Below, in pieces: positions 41,449 through 49,683 of a stretch of DNA of 64,000 bases. Origin of the DNA: Sinosporangium siamense. Lineage in GTDB: Bacteria > Actinomycetota > Actinomycetes > Streptosporangiales > Streptosporangiaceae. Position 1 is the first letter of the stretch, and each line of letters begins with the position of its first letter. Position numbers and translations under genes: made by a program. Under the pieces are notes generated by a model that saw only the letters and a list, made by a program, of their open reading frames with translations, ran no database searches and was not told where the DNA came from. The stretch covers positions 1-64,000 of the forward strand of contig NZ_BOOW01000052.1 of NCBI RefSeq assembly GCF_016863435.1. Direction: 5' to 3'.

Positions 41449-43728
41449 GTGATAGAGCAGTTCGACCTGGCGCACGACAAGTGGCTGCGGCTACGGAAAC
41501 GCGACTGTGGTGCGGTGATCCAGGTAGGAATCGAGAAAGCACTGGTCGAGGCGCACACGTTCACCGACCTGGTCGTCGAATCTCCGACTCAGGTACCCGC
41601 GCTGCTGAGGCAGGTGCTGCTGCCGGTTCTCGCGGACGCCCTGGGACGTCTGCCCAGGGACCAAACAGAATGGCGAAAGCGTTTCGAAGCCGAAACGTTC
41701 ACCAAGGACGAGTGCGACCAGATACGGGCATACCTAGCCGAACATGGTGCCCGGTTCCAAGCCTTCGGCGATACGCCGTTCGCCCAGGTCAGCACGCTGG
41801 AGGCCGCGAACGGAGCGACCAAAGGCGCAGGGCTGCTGGTGGCGACGGAATCCACCGGAAACAACGTTCCGCTGTTCGCGACACGGACCGAGGCCGAACC
41901 GCCCGACCTGACCCCTGCCGAAGCGATGCGCTGGGTGGTGCACGCGCACTGCTGGGACACCGCGGCGATCAAAACCGGCGCGAAGGGCGACGATAGAGCC
42001 AAGGCGGGCAAGACGACCGGGAACCCGACAGGTCCGCTGGGGCAGCTAGGTGTTCTCGTCCCCGTCGGGCGCACACTGTATGAGACGCTGCTGCTGAACC
42101 TGCCCATCGGGCCGCAGACAATGCTCGGAACTCCGCACTGGCGATCTAGCCCCTCTGCTCCAGGCCGGAATCCGGCCGATTGGAACCCGGCCGGTGACCC
42201 CGACGGGCTGCTCGGGCTGTGGACATGGCAGTCCCGCCGAATCCGTCTCATACCCGAGCAAACGGCCCAGGGCGTGCGCGTCAGGCGCGTGATCGTGGCG
42301 GCGGGCGACCGCCTGCGCGAGATCCCAGAGTGGGAGCCGCACACAGCCTGGAAGTATGACAAACCGGTCGCCAAGTCCAAGGCAGCCGACCGCAAGCCAC
42401 GCCGGCATGTTCCGGGGAAGGCCGTTTGGCGCGGCATGGAAGCGCTGCTGGCCATCCACCAAAGCGACCTGGAAAGCGGGTCGGTCGAGACCAGCAGCCT
42501 CCTTCGACAGGCGGCGGGTCTGCGCGCACTTGGAGCGCTCCCGCAGGACTACCCCTTGCGGGTCGAGGCCTTCGGCATCAGCTACGGCACCCAGTCAGCC
42601 GTCATCGACGACGTCTACCACGACCTGATGCCGTTGCCGGTCGCCGCGCTCCAGCCGGACACCGAGATGTACGGCGTGCTGGTGGAGATGACCGGCCAGG
42701 CGGAGCGGCTCTACCGGGCGATCAACCGCCTGTCGGCCGACCTGCGGCGCGCCTCCGGGCTGGACCCGATCCCATGGGACAAGGGCCAGCGTCCCGGGGA
42801 GCAGCTCCTCCATCTGCTGGACCCGGTCGTCCGCCGGATCCTCGGCCACGTGGCCGGACTGGACGACGAGCGCTTGGAAGCAGTGCTGCTGGCCTGGGAG
42901 CAGGTCGCCTTCCGCATAGCACGTGAGATCGCCGACACGTTGTTCACCGCCCTGCCGGAATCTGTGTTCGGGCCACGCCAAAGCGGCGGCGAAGACGACC
43001 CCGGAAAGAACGTCGGTCTCGGTCAGGCGGAGTCGCGGCTGCGGAGCAACGTGGCCGCGGCCTTGCCGCGCTATGCCGACAAGAACCCGTGGCTCGGCGG
43101 CTTCCCCCACGCATCCACCAAGCGGAGAGACGAGATGCCGAGGCTGTACTGGGACCGTGTGAAATCCGATGGAACATGGCGGGAGGACAAGTGGACGAAG
43201 CGTCCGCTGGGGCCGCCCCCCGGCGAGGATCTGGCGGCGATGCGCGCCGGTCTTGGGCGAGGTTTCGGTGAAGTTCCGCGAATGTGGCCTTACTACGCCT
43301 GCGAGATCGATGACGATCTCGCGCGAAGCGGCGAGGCGTCCGAGGAGCAGAAGGCCGAGCACGCCGCGCTCGCCCTGTACGGGCTGCACCAGCAGTCCAA
43401 GGCGATCTCGATGCATCGGCCCGGCCTCCGACTGGGCAAGGCCCTGCTCCTGCTCCGTGAGCATGACCGCTTCAGTCCGAGCGCGATCGACGATCGGGTG
43501 GAGGCGGCGGCTACGACCACCACGCAAGAATCGCTGCTGATCCGGCTGCGCGGGCTGGTCGACTTGCTGCACACCATCGGCCAGCCACTCGATTACGACA
43601 ACCTCATGCGGCTCATCCTCCAATGGCGTGACGAGGACGGCCGTCGTGCTGCGCGTCGCCAATGGGCTGTGGACTACCAGGCGTGGAAGCGCAAGCCGCC
43701 AGAGGGACAAGACAAGGCCGAAGCCTGA
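41449..43728 (+). CDS. cas8e-cse2: Fused Cse1 (Cas8e)-Cse2 Cascade subunits
   Basis: About 759 residues from GTG 41449, beginning MIEQFDLAHDKWLRLRK as Cse1 proteins do. Residues 1 to about 560 are the large subunit that reads the PAM and recruits Cas3. Residues about 590-755 are the small subunit Cse2: LAAMRAGLGRGFGEVPRMW, AEHAALALYGLHQQSKAISM, RLRGLVDLLHTIGQPLDYDN and a final RRQWAVDYQAWK. A linker PLGPPPGED joins them. There is no separate cse2 gene before cas7. E. coli-type Cse1 is about 500 residues, so the extra length is accounted for by Cse2. Confidence 0.92.
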   Translation: MIEQFDLAHDKWLRLRKRDCGAVIQVGIEKALVEAHTFTDLVVESPTQVPALLRQVLLPVLADALGRLPRDQTEWRKRFEAETFTKDECDQIRAYLAEHGARFQAFGDTPFAQVSTLEAANGATKGAGLLVATESTGNNVPLFATRTEAEPPDLTPAEAMRWVVHAHCWDTAAIKTGAKGDDRAKAGKTTGNPTGPLGQLGVLVPVGRTLYETLLLNLPIGPQTMLGTPHWRSSPSAPGRNPADWNPAGDPDGLLGLWTWQSRRIRLIPEQTAQGVRVRRVIVAAGDRLREIPEWEPHTAWKYDKPVAKSKAADRKPRRHVPGKAVWRGMEALLAIHQSDLESGSVETSSLLRQAAGLRALGALPQDYPLRVEAFGISYGTQSAVIDDVYHDLMPLPVAALQPDTEMYGVLVEMTGQAERLYRAINRLSADLRRASGLDPIPWDKGQRPGEQLLHLLDPVVRRILGHVAGLDDERLEAVLLAWEQVAFRIAREIADTLFTALPESVFGPRQSGGEDDPGKNVGLGQAESRLRSNVAAALPRYADKNPWLGGFPHASTKRRDEMPRLYWDRVKSDGTWREDKWTKRPLGPPPGEDLAAMRAGLGRGFGEVPRMWPYYACEIDDDLARSGEASEEQKAEHAALALYGLHQQSKAISMHRPGLRLGKALLLLREHDRFSPSAIDDRVEAAATTTTQESLLIRLRGLVDLLHTIGQPLDYDNLMRLILQWRDEDGRRAARRQWAVDYQAWKRKPPEGQDKAEA

Positions 43729-43762
43729 CAGCCCCCTTCTTCAGCCATCAACGGAGACAACC

Positions 43763-44884
43763 ATGCCCAAGAGGCAATACGTCGATTTCCACATCATTCA
43801 GACTGTTCCCCCCGCAAACCTGAACAGGGACGATCAGGGCAATCCGAAAGACGCCGTATTCGGTGGCGTGCGCCGTGCCCGAGTCTCCTCCCAGGCATGG
43901 AAACGCGCCGCTCGCAGGGCTTTCGACGAGAAACTGCCCGAGGCCGACCAGAGCACGCGAACCAAGCGCATCGCCGGGCAACTGGCCGAGCGGGTCGCAC
44001 TGCGGACCGGAGTCGATCCTGAGGCCGCCGCCCGGATCGCCGCGGCACTGCTGGAGCCACTGGGCATCAAAGCGGGGAAGAAAGCCGGGAACACCGCGTA
44101 CCTGCTGTTCTTCGGCTACCGGCAGCTGGACGAGATCGTCGACCTGATCGCCGACCAGGCCCAGGACCTGGCCGGGCTGGACGACGACCAGCTCAAGGAG
44201 GCGACCAAGAAGCTGGCCGTCGCCGACCGGCTGAAGAGCGGCCATCCGATCGGCGTGGCCCTGTTCGGACGTATGGTCGCCGACATCGCCTCCCTGAACG
44301 TGGACGCGGCCACCCAGGTCGCCCACGCCATCTCCACCCACGCCTGCAATCTCGAATCCGACTACTACACGGCAGTGGATGACGAGAACGAGGCAGACGA
44401 ATCCGGCGCCGGCATGCTCGGCAACATCGGATTCAACGCCGCAACGCTTTACCGGTACGCCACGGTCGGTGTCCACCAGCTGGTGGACAACCTCGGCAGC
44501 GTCGATGCCGCGATCGATGCAGTCGGGAAGTTCGCCCAGGCGTTCGCGCTATCGGTACCGACCGGCCATATCAACTCCTTCGCCCATCGCACCCGCCCCA
44601 GCCTGGTCGCGGTCGTGGTCCGAAACGACCAGCCGGTCAACCTCGTCACGGCTTTCGAATCTCCCGTCAAGGAAACCAACGGGATCGCCGCCGCCTCGGC
44701 CAGACGGCTGGCGGAGGAGTACACGCGCTCCACTGAGCAGTGGGGCGACCAGCCTGCGTTCTTCGCCGCCTGCCACGCCTTCGAGGACGATGTGCTCGCC
44801 AAGGCGTTCGGCGCCAACCAGCCCTTCAACACACTGCTGTCCGGCCTGAACGAAACCCTGACCACTTCATGGGCAGTGCGCTGA
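43763..44884 (+). CDS. cas7e: Cas7e (Cse4/CasC), Cascade backbone
   Basis: About 373 residues from ATG 43763 with GGAG upstream. The start YVDFHIIQTVPPANLNRDD, followed by GGVRRARVSSQAWKRAARR, is characteristic of Cse4. The middle contains DVAT-like SLNVDAATQVAHAISTHAC and the C-terminal GHINSFAHRTRPSLV. Six copies usually coat the crRNA spacer. Its stop overlaps the cas5 start (TGATG). Confidence 0.96.
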   Translation: MPKRQYVDFHIIQTVPPANLNRDDQGNPKDAVFGGVRRARVSSQAWKRAARRAFDEKLPEADQSTRTKRIAGQLAERVALRTGVDPEAAARIAAALLEPLGIKAGKKAGNTAYLLFFGYRQLDEIVDLIADQAQDLAGLDDDQLKEATKKLAVADRLKSGHPIGVALFGRMVADIASLNVDAATQVAHAISTHACNLESDYYTAVDDENEADESGAGMLGNIGFNAATLYRYATVGVHQLVDNLGSVDAAIDAVGKFAQAFALSVPTGHINSFAHRTRPSLVAVVVRNDQPVNLVTAFESPVKETNGIAAASARRLAEEYTRSTEQWGDQPAFFAACHAFEDDVLAKAFGANQPFNTLLSGLNETLTTSWAVR

Positions 44885-45684
44885 TGGCCACGGAGGACGC
44901 GGCGCAAGCCGTACTGCTGCTGAGGCTGGCCGGCCCGATGCAGTCCTGGGGCGATCAGAGCATGTTCAACCGGCGAGACACCAGGCCGCAACCGACCAAG
45001 TCCGGAGTTGTCGGGCTGCTCGCCGCCGCCAGCGGCCACTCCCGGGAGACGCCGCTCGGTGACCTGCTCGGTCTGTCCATGGGTGTCCGTGTGGACCAGG
45101 AAGGCAGCCTTCTGCGGGACTACCACACCGTCAGCGACTACCAGGGGCGTCCCCTGCCTCAGGCCGGAGTGTCCGCCAAAGGCATCCAGAAACCGACCTC
45201 GCCTCCCAAGTACACGCACGTCACGCAGCGCTTCTACCTGCAGGACGCGGTCTTCGTGGCCGCTCTCGCAGGACCGGCGGCAATCATGGAAACCCTGGCC
45301 GAGGCCGTCACCCACCCCGCCTTCCCGCTCGCCCTGGGACGGCGCTCCTGCGTTCCCTCCCAACCCATCCTGCTCGGAATCACCACCGAGCCGATCCTGG
45401 AGGCACTGACCAACCAGCCGTGGCAGGCCGGCACACACCTTCGCACCGCATTCGAGAAGAGACACGGCCGACTTGCCCGCATCGACCGGATGGTGACCGT
45501 CGAGGCGGACGACGGCGATCAGATCCTGCACGATGAACCGCTGTCGTTCGACCCTCATGACCGCCGCCACACCACCCGCAGGGTCACGCACCTGTGGCGG
45601 TCGATCCCCACGGGTTTTCCCAACCCTCGGCCGTCTGAGGGGCCCGGCTCCCCACAGGATCCCTTCGCTCTGCTGGGCTGGTGA
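44884..45684 (+). CDS. cas5e: Cas5e (CasD), crRNA 5'-handle binding subunit
   Basis: About 266 residues from ATG 44884, which overlaps the cas7 stop; ATG 44869 is also in frame. The Cas5 RAMP start LLLRLAGPMQSWGDQS and RRDTRPQPTKSGVVGLLAAA is unmistakable. LGRRSCVPSQPI in the middle is also conserved. It is followed 6 nt later by cas6e. Confidence 0.96.
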   Translation: MATEDAAQAVLLLRLAGPMQSWGDQSMFNRRDTRPQPTKSGVVGLLAAASGHSRETPLGDLLGLSMGVRVDQEGSLLRDYHTVSDYQGRPLPQAGVSAKGIQKPTSPPKYTHVTQRFYLQDAVFVAALAGPAAIMETLAEAVTHPAFPLALGRRSCVPSQPILLGITTEPILEALTNQPWQAGTHLRTAFEKRHGRLARIDRMVTVEADDGDQILHDEPLSFDPHDRRHTTRRVTHLWRSIPTGFPNPRPSEGPGSPQDPFALLGW

Positions 45685-45690
45685 CCGCCG

Positions 45691-46458
45691 ATGACCTACC
45701 TGTCCCGCATCAGGATCAACCCGCTGCGTGAGCAAAGCCGTGCGATGCTCGCCAGCCCCAGAGTCATGCACTCCTACGTCTGCGCGGGAATACCCGCCGC
45801 ACCCGACAGCGAGCGACTCCTGTGGCGACTGGACATCGACAACCCACACCGTCCTGTTCTGTTCGTCCTGACCCAGTCCAAACCCGACTGGGCCCACATC
45901 GTCGAGGCAGCAGGCTGGCCGGACGCGGATGGCGAGCACTTCGCCATCGCCGACTACGCGCCCCTCCTAGGCCGGATCGCCCCCGGTCGGGAGTTCGCCT
46001 TCCGGCTGACGGCCAACCCCGTCCAGAACACCAACCGCCCCGACAAGCTCACCGAGGCCCAGGCCAAGCGGGTCGCAGAGGGATACACCCGGTCTTTTCG
46101 CCTCAACCACCGCACAGCAAGCGCTCAACTCGGCTGGCTCCTCGGCCGCGCGGCTCGCTGCGGCTTTCAGATCCCCGCAGCCCGCACCGACCCCGAGATC
46201 CAAGCCCCCGACAATGCAGGCAGCGGTGCCGACAAGGGCACTCCTGCCCCTGACGTACGGCTCATCGCCCGAGAACGCCAGGTGTTCGCCAAAGGCGGCA
46301 GAGGCCGGCGGGTCGTCCTGCACACCGCGACCTTCGAAGGCCGCCTATGCGTCACCGACACCACTCTGCTGGCCGACGCTCTGGTCAACGGCATCGGCCC
46401 GGCCAAGGCCTACGGATGCGGGCTGCTCACCCTCGCCTCACTGCCAAGCGGCAGGTGA
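45691..46458 (+). CDS. cas6e: Cas6e (CasE), CRISPR RNA endonuclease
   Basis: 255 residues, double RAMP fold. It starts MTYLSRIRINPLREQSRAM and has a candidate catalytic His in SPRVMHSYVCAG near residue 27. The Gly-rich loop near the end reads GIGPAKAYGCGLLTLA. It cuts precursor crRNA at the base of the repeat hairpin; both array repeats share the same CCCCGCG/CGCGGGG stem, so one Cas6e could serve both. It sits between cas5e and cas1. Confidence 0.96.
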   Translation: MTYLSRIRINPLREQSRAMLASPRVMHSYVCAGIPAAPDSERLLWRLDIDNPHRPVLFVLTQSKPDWAHIVEAAGWPDADGEHFAIADYAPLLGRIAPGREFAFRLTANPVQNTNRPDKLTEAQAKRVAEGYTRSFRLNHRTASAQLGWLLGRAARCGFQIPAARTDPEIQAPDNAGSGADKGTPAPDVRLIARERQVFAKGGRGRRVVLHTATFEGRLCVTDTTLLADALVNGIGPAKAYGCGLLTLASLPSGR

Positions 46459-46465
46459 GGCCGAG

Positions 46466-47497
46466 ATGGCCGACATCTGGTGGAAGGCCCACCCTCACGA
46501 CCTGCACCGCATCAGCGACCGCGTCTCCAGCGTCTATGTGGAACGCAGCCACATCGACCGCGATGAGAACGCCGTGGTCGTCATCAACAAACGCGAAACC
46601 GTCCGTGTCCCCGCCGCGATGGTCGCGGTCATGCTGCTAGGCCCGGGCACCCGAGTCACCCACGGCGCGATCCGCCTGCTCGCCGACTCCGGCACCGCCG
46701 TGTGCTGGGTCGGTGAGCAGGGGGTTCGCATGTACGCCGCAGGACTCGGCCCGTCACGCGGCGCCGGGCTCTTGCATCGCCAGGCTTGGCTGGTCACCCG
46801 GCCCAAGGAGCGGTTGAACGTCGCTCGCGCCATGTATGGCATGCGCTTTCCCGGAGAGGACGTCTCCACCGCCACGATGCAGCAGCTTCGTGGCCGAGAG
46901 GGAGCCCGCATCGGCAAGCTCTATCAAGCACACTCCCAGCGCACCGGTGTGGCCTGGAGCCGCAGGGAGTACCGCACCGGTGACGCCTATGCCGCAGGCG
47001 ACGATGTCAACCGCCTGCTGTCGGCCGCCAACACCGCCCTGTACGGCATCTGCCACGCTGTCATCGTCGGCATCGGGGCCAGCCCGGGGCTGGGGTTCAT
47101 CCACACCGGCTCGGCGATCTCCTTCGTCCTGGACGTGGCCGACCTCTACAAGGCCGACTACACCATCCCACTGGCCTTTGACCTGGCTGCCAGGGGGCTC
47201 ACCGACGAACGTGACGCCCGTACCGGTCTGCGTGACCGCATCGCGCAGACCAAGCTGCTCACCCGCATCGTCGCTGATATCAAGGCTCTTTTGGCCCCAG
47301 AGGGAGCAGACCTTCCCGAAGAGGACGTGAACCAGCTCTGGGACGACCGGTCCGGAGCCGTCGCGGGCGGCACGAACTGGTCCAGCGAATCCGATCTGGT
47401 CATCAATCTCGGCCTCGACCTTGTTCAGCCGACGATGGGAGACGATCACATTGCCTTCATCGGTCCGGAATTCGATGTTCCCGGGGTGGACTCATGA
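46466..47497 (+). CDS. cas1: Cas1e integrase
   Basis: About 343 residues from ATG 46466; the upstream open frame overlaps cas6e and is not used. The active-site region includes the Glu in LRGREGARIGKLY near residue 145, the His in LGFIHTGSAISF near 212 and the Asp residues in VLDVADLYKADYTIPLAF. RVSSVYVERSHIDRDENAVV is typical of the Cas1e N-terminus. The stop overlaps cas2 (ATGA). Confidence 0.97.
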   Translation: MADIWWKAHPHDLHRISDRVSSVYVERSHIDRDENAVVVINKRETVRVPAAMVAVMLLGPGTRVTHGAIRLLADSGTAVCWVGEQGVRMYAAGLGPSRGAGLLHRQAWLVTRPKERLNVARAMYGMRFPGEDVSTATMQQLRGREGARIGKLYQAHSQRTGVAWSRREYRTGDAYAAGDDVNRLLSAANTALYGICHAVIVGIGASPGLGFIHTGSAISFVLDVADLYKADYTIPLAFDLAARGLTDERDARTGLRDRIAQTKLLTRIVADIKALLAPEGADLPEEDVNQLWDDRSGAVAGGTNWSSESDLVINLGLDLVQPTMGDDHIAFIGPEFDVPGVDS

Positions 47498-47802
47498 CCG
47501 TTATCGTCCTGATCGCCGCACCTGAAGGTCTTCGCGGACATCTCACGCGCTGGATGGTCGAAGTCAACGCCGGGGTGTTCGTCGGTAATCCCAGCCGCCG
47601 TATCCGTGAACGCTTGTGGGAACTGCTCGCAGTCCGTATCGGTGACGGACAGGCCATACTTGTGGAGCCTGCCCGCAATGAGCAGGGCTGGAGCGTTCGC
47701 ACCGCCGGCAAAGATCGCTGGCATCCCACTGATTACGACGGGCTTATCCTGTCCGCCCGCCGCCGTTTCCAACCGAATGAAAACCGGCCTGTTGCTCAGT
47801 AA
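47494..47802 (+). CDS. cas2: Cas2e, adaptation complex subunit
   Basis: 102 residues of the I-E type. It starts MTVIVLIAAPEGLRGHLTRW and contains VGNPSRRIRERLWELLAVRI, with GQAILVEPARNEQGW. It forms the Cas1-Cas2 spacer integrase. The last codons (Asn-Glu-Asn-Arg) double as part of the array 2 leader, since AACCGAATGAAAA at 47771-47783 is coding here. The gene ends 18 nt before the first repeat. Confidence 0.96.
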   Translation: MTVIVLIAAPEGLRGHLTRWMVEVNAGVFVGNPSRRIRERLWELLAVRIGDGQAILVEPARNEQGWSVRTAGKDRWHPTDYDGLILSARRRFQPNENRPVAQ

Positions 47803-47820
47803 ACCAGCAGGTCAGCGAGT
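47771..47820 (+). promoter_or_regulatory. Leader of array 2, overlapping the cas2 3' end
   Basis: AACCGAATGAAAA (47771-47783), a 25-nt variable stretch and AGGTCAGCGAGT (47809-47820) precede the first repeat. Array 1 has the same elements with the same spacing. The first element lies in cas2 coding sequence. Confidence 0.85.
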
Positions 47821-48304
47821 GTCGCCCCCGCGCACGCGGGGATGGTCCTCAGCCGGCCACTTCGCGGTGAACGCCGTCACCGTCGCCCCCGCGCACGCGG
47901 GGATGGTCCACGTACCTCTCTGGTCATCCAAAACAACAGCGCGTCGCCCCCGCGCACGCGGGGATGGTCCGACTAAGGGCATTTGGCACTATGTCCAGCA
48001 CTCGTCGCCCCCGCGCACGCGGGGATGGTCCGCTCGGCCGGTAGCAGGGTCGATCTCCCCACAGGTCGCCCCCGCGCACGCGGGGATGGTCCGACGGTCG
48101 ACATCCCGCTGTACGCAGTCGGTGAGTCGCCCCCGCGCACGCGGGGATGGTCCCCTCGTCGACGCATCCGCGATGCAGGGTACGGGGTCGCCCCCGCGCA
48201 CGCGGGGATGGTCCCGGCACCAGCAAGCCCAAATGCGGTGACCACTGGTCGCCCCCGCGCACGCGGGGATGGTCCCAGTCCCATCATTCGCCCTTTCCTT
48301 GCTA

Positions 48305-49680
48305 GTGTCGTCCGCCTGAAATTCGCCAGGTAAATCCATATGGTGTTGGCTGTGGCGCATCCAGGACCGTCAGCAGTGGAAATCCGCTTATCCGAGAGCG
48401 AACAGGCTCGGCTGATCGGCATGTCAGCGGAGTCGCCGAGGCTGGCGGTCCGGGCGAGGATCGTATTGGCGTGTGCAGGGCCGGGGATCAGCACCGCACA
48501 GGTGGCGCGAGATCTGGGCCTGGCCGAGAGTACCGTCCGCAAACGGCGTGCGGCGTTCGCCCGGGACGGGCTGAAGGCACTGTCCGACGACGCTCGCACG
48601 GGTCGGCCCAAGGCGGAGTTGACGGTGTCCGATGCAGAGCGGGTGGTGTTGCAGCGGTGGTGGGCGCGGCGGGCCACGTCCGCGCAGGTCCTGGCGATGC
48701 GCGCGAAGATCGTGCTGGCGTGTGCGGATGGCGGGGACAGCAAGCGGATCGCCGAGCGGTTGCGGGTGCACCCGGACACGGTGTCCAAATGGCGGCATCG
48801 GTTCCTGCGCCTGCGGCTGGACGGGCTGATCGATGAGCAGCGTCCGGGCCGACCTCCGTCGATCGGTCTGGATCAGGTCGAGCAGGTGGTGGTGGCCACG
48901 CTGGAGGAAACCCCGGCCGGCGCCACGCACTGGACACGCGCTTCGATGGCGCGGCGCAGCGGCTTGTCGGAGTCGACGATCGGCCGGATCTGGCGAGCCT
49001 TCGATCTCAAGCCGCATCGCACCGGAACGTTCGAACTGTCGACCGATCCGCTGTTCGTGGAGAAGGTCGTCGACGTGGTGGGGCTCTATCACGACCCGCC
49101 GGAACGCGCGGTGGTGCTGTGCGTGGACGAGAAGTCCCGGATTCAGGCGCTGGACCGGTCGCAGCCTGTGCTGCCGATGATGCCGGGCATGCCCGAGCGG
49201 CGCACCCATGACTACGTCCGCCACGGCATCACGAGCCTGTTCGCCGCCTTCAACGTCGCCGACGGGACCGTCATCGGCGAACTGCACCGCCAGCACCGCG
49301 CCGCAGAGTTCAAGAAGTTCCTCACCACGATCGACAAGACGGTTCCGGCCGAGCTCGACATCCACTTGATCTGCGACAACCACGGTACTCACAAGACGCC
49401 GGCGATCAAGGCGTGGCCGGCACGCCATCCCCGCTTCCACATGCACTTCACCCCGACCGGCTCCTCATGGATCAACCAGGTCGAGCGCTGGTTCGGCTAC
49501 CTGACCGACCAGCTCATCCGCCGAGGAGTGCACAAGAGCGTCCAAGCGCTGGAGGGCGATATCCGCGCCTGGATGGATCGGTGGAATGCCGATCCCAAGC
49601 CGTTCGTGTGGACAAAGACCGCTGAGGAAATCCTCGAATCCCTCGCCAAATATTGCCGACGAATTTCAGGCGGACGACAC
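48305..49680 (+). mobile_element. IS630-family insertion inside a CRISPR spacer
   Basis: A 1376-bp element bounded by 21-bp perfect terminal inverted repeats starting GTGTCGTCCGCCTGAAATTC at 48305 and ending at 49680. It is flanked by TA duplicated at 48303-48304 and 49681-49682, the known IS630/Tc1-type target. Removing the element and one TA restores a spacer of exactly 33 nt (27 nt from the left, TA, and GATT from the right). Confidence 0.95.
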
Positions 49681-49683
49681 TAG
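48340..49683 (+). CDS. IS630-family DDE transposase with duplicated HTH
   Basis: 447 residues from ATG 48340. The catalytic triad lies in [31 protein letters not shown] and [13 protein letters not shown]. Two related N-terminal helix-turn-helix segments are present: [20 protein letters not shown] with ARTGRPKAE, and [20 protein letters not shown] with QRPGRPPSI. Most IS630 transposases carry one and are near 350-370 residues. The reading frame runs through the right inverted repeat, and the stop TAG is made from the duplicated target TA plus the next spacer base G. It probably still moves. Confidence 0.93.
   Translation: MVLAVAHPGPSAVEIRLSESEQARLIGMSAESPRLAVRARIVLACAGPGISTAQVARDLGLAESTVRKRRAAFARDGLKALSDDARTGRPKAELTVSDAERVVLQRWWARRATSAQVLAMRAKIVLACADGGDSKRIAERLRVHPDTVSKWRHRFLRLRLDGLIDEQRPGRPPSIGLDQVEQVVVATLEETPAGATHWTRASMARRSGLSESTIGRIWRAFDLKPHRTGTFELSTDPLFVEKVVDVVGLYHDPPERAVVLCVDEKSRIQALDRSQPVLPMMPGMPERRTHDYVRHGITSLFAAFNVADGTVIGELHRQHRAAEFKKFLTTIDKTVPAELDIHLICDNHGTHKTPAIKAWPARHPRFHMHFTPTGSSWINQVERWFGYLTDQLIRRGVHKSVQALEGDIRAWMDRWNADPKPFVWTKTAEEILESLAKYCRRISGGRH

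Noticed and set aside
47606-48241. Plus-strand open frame running from cas2 into array 2
   Set aside because: Its second half is translated repeats and spacers; cas2 in another frame is the real gene.
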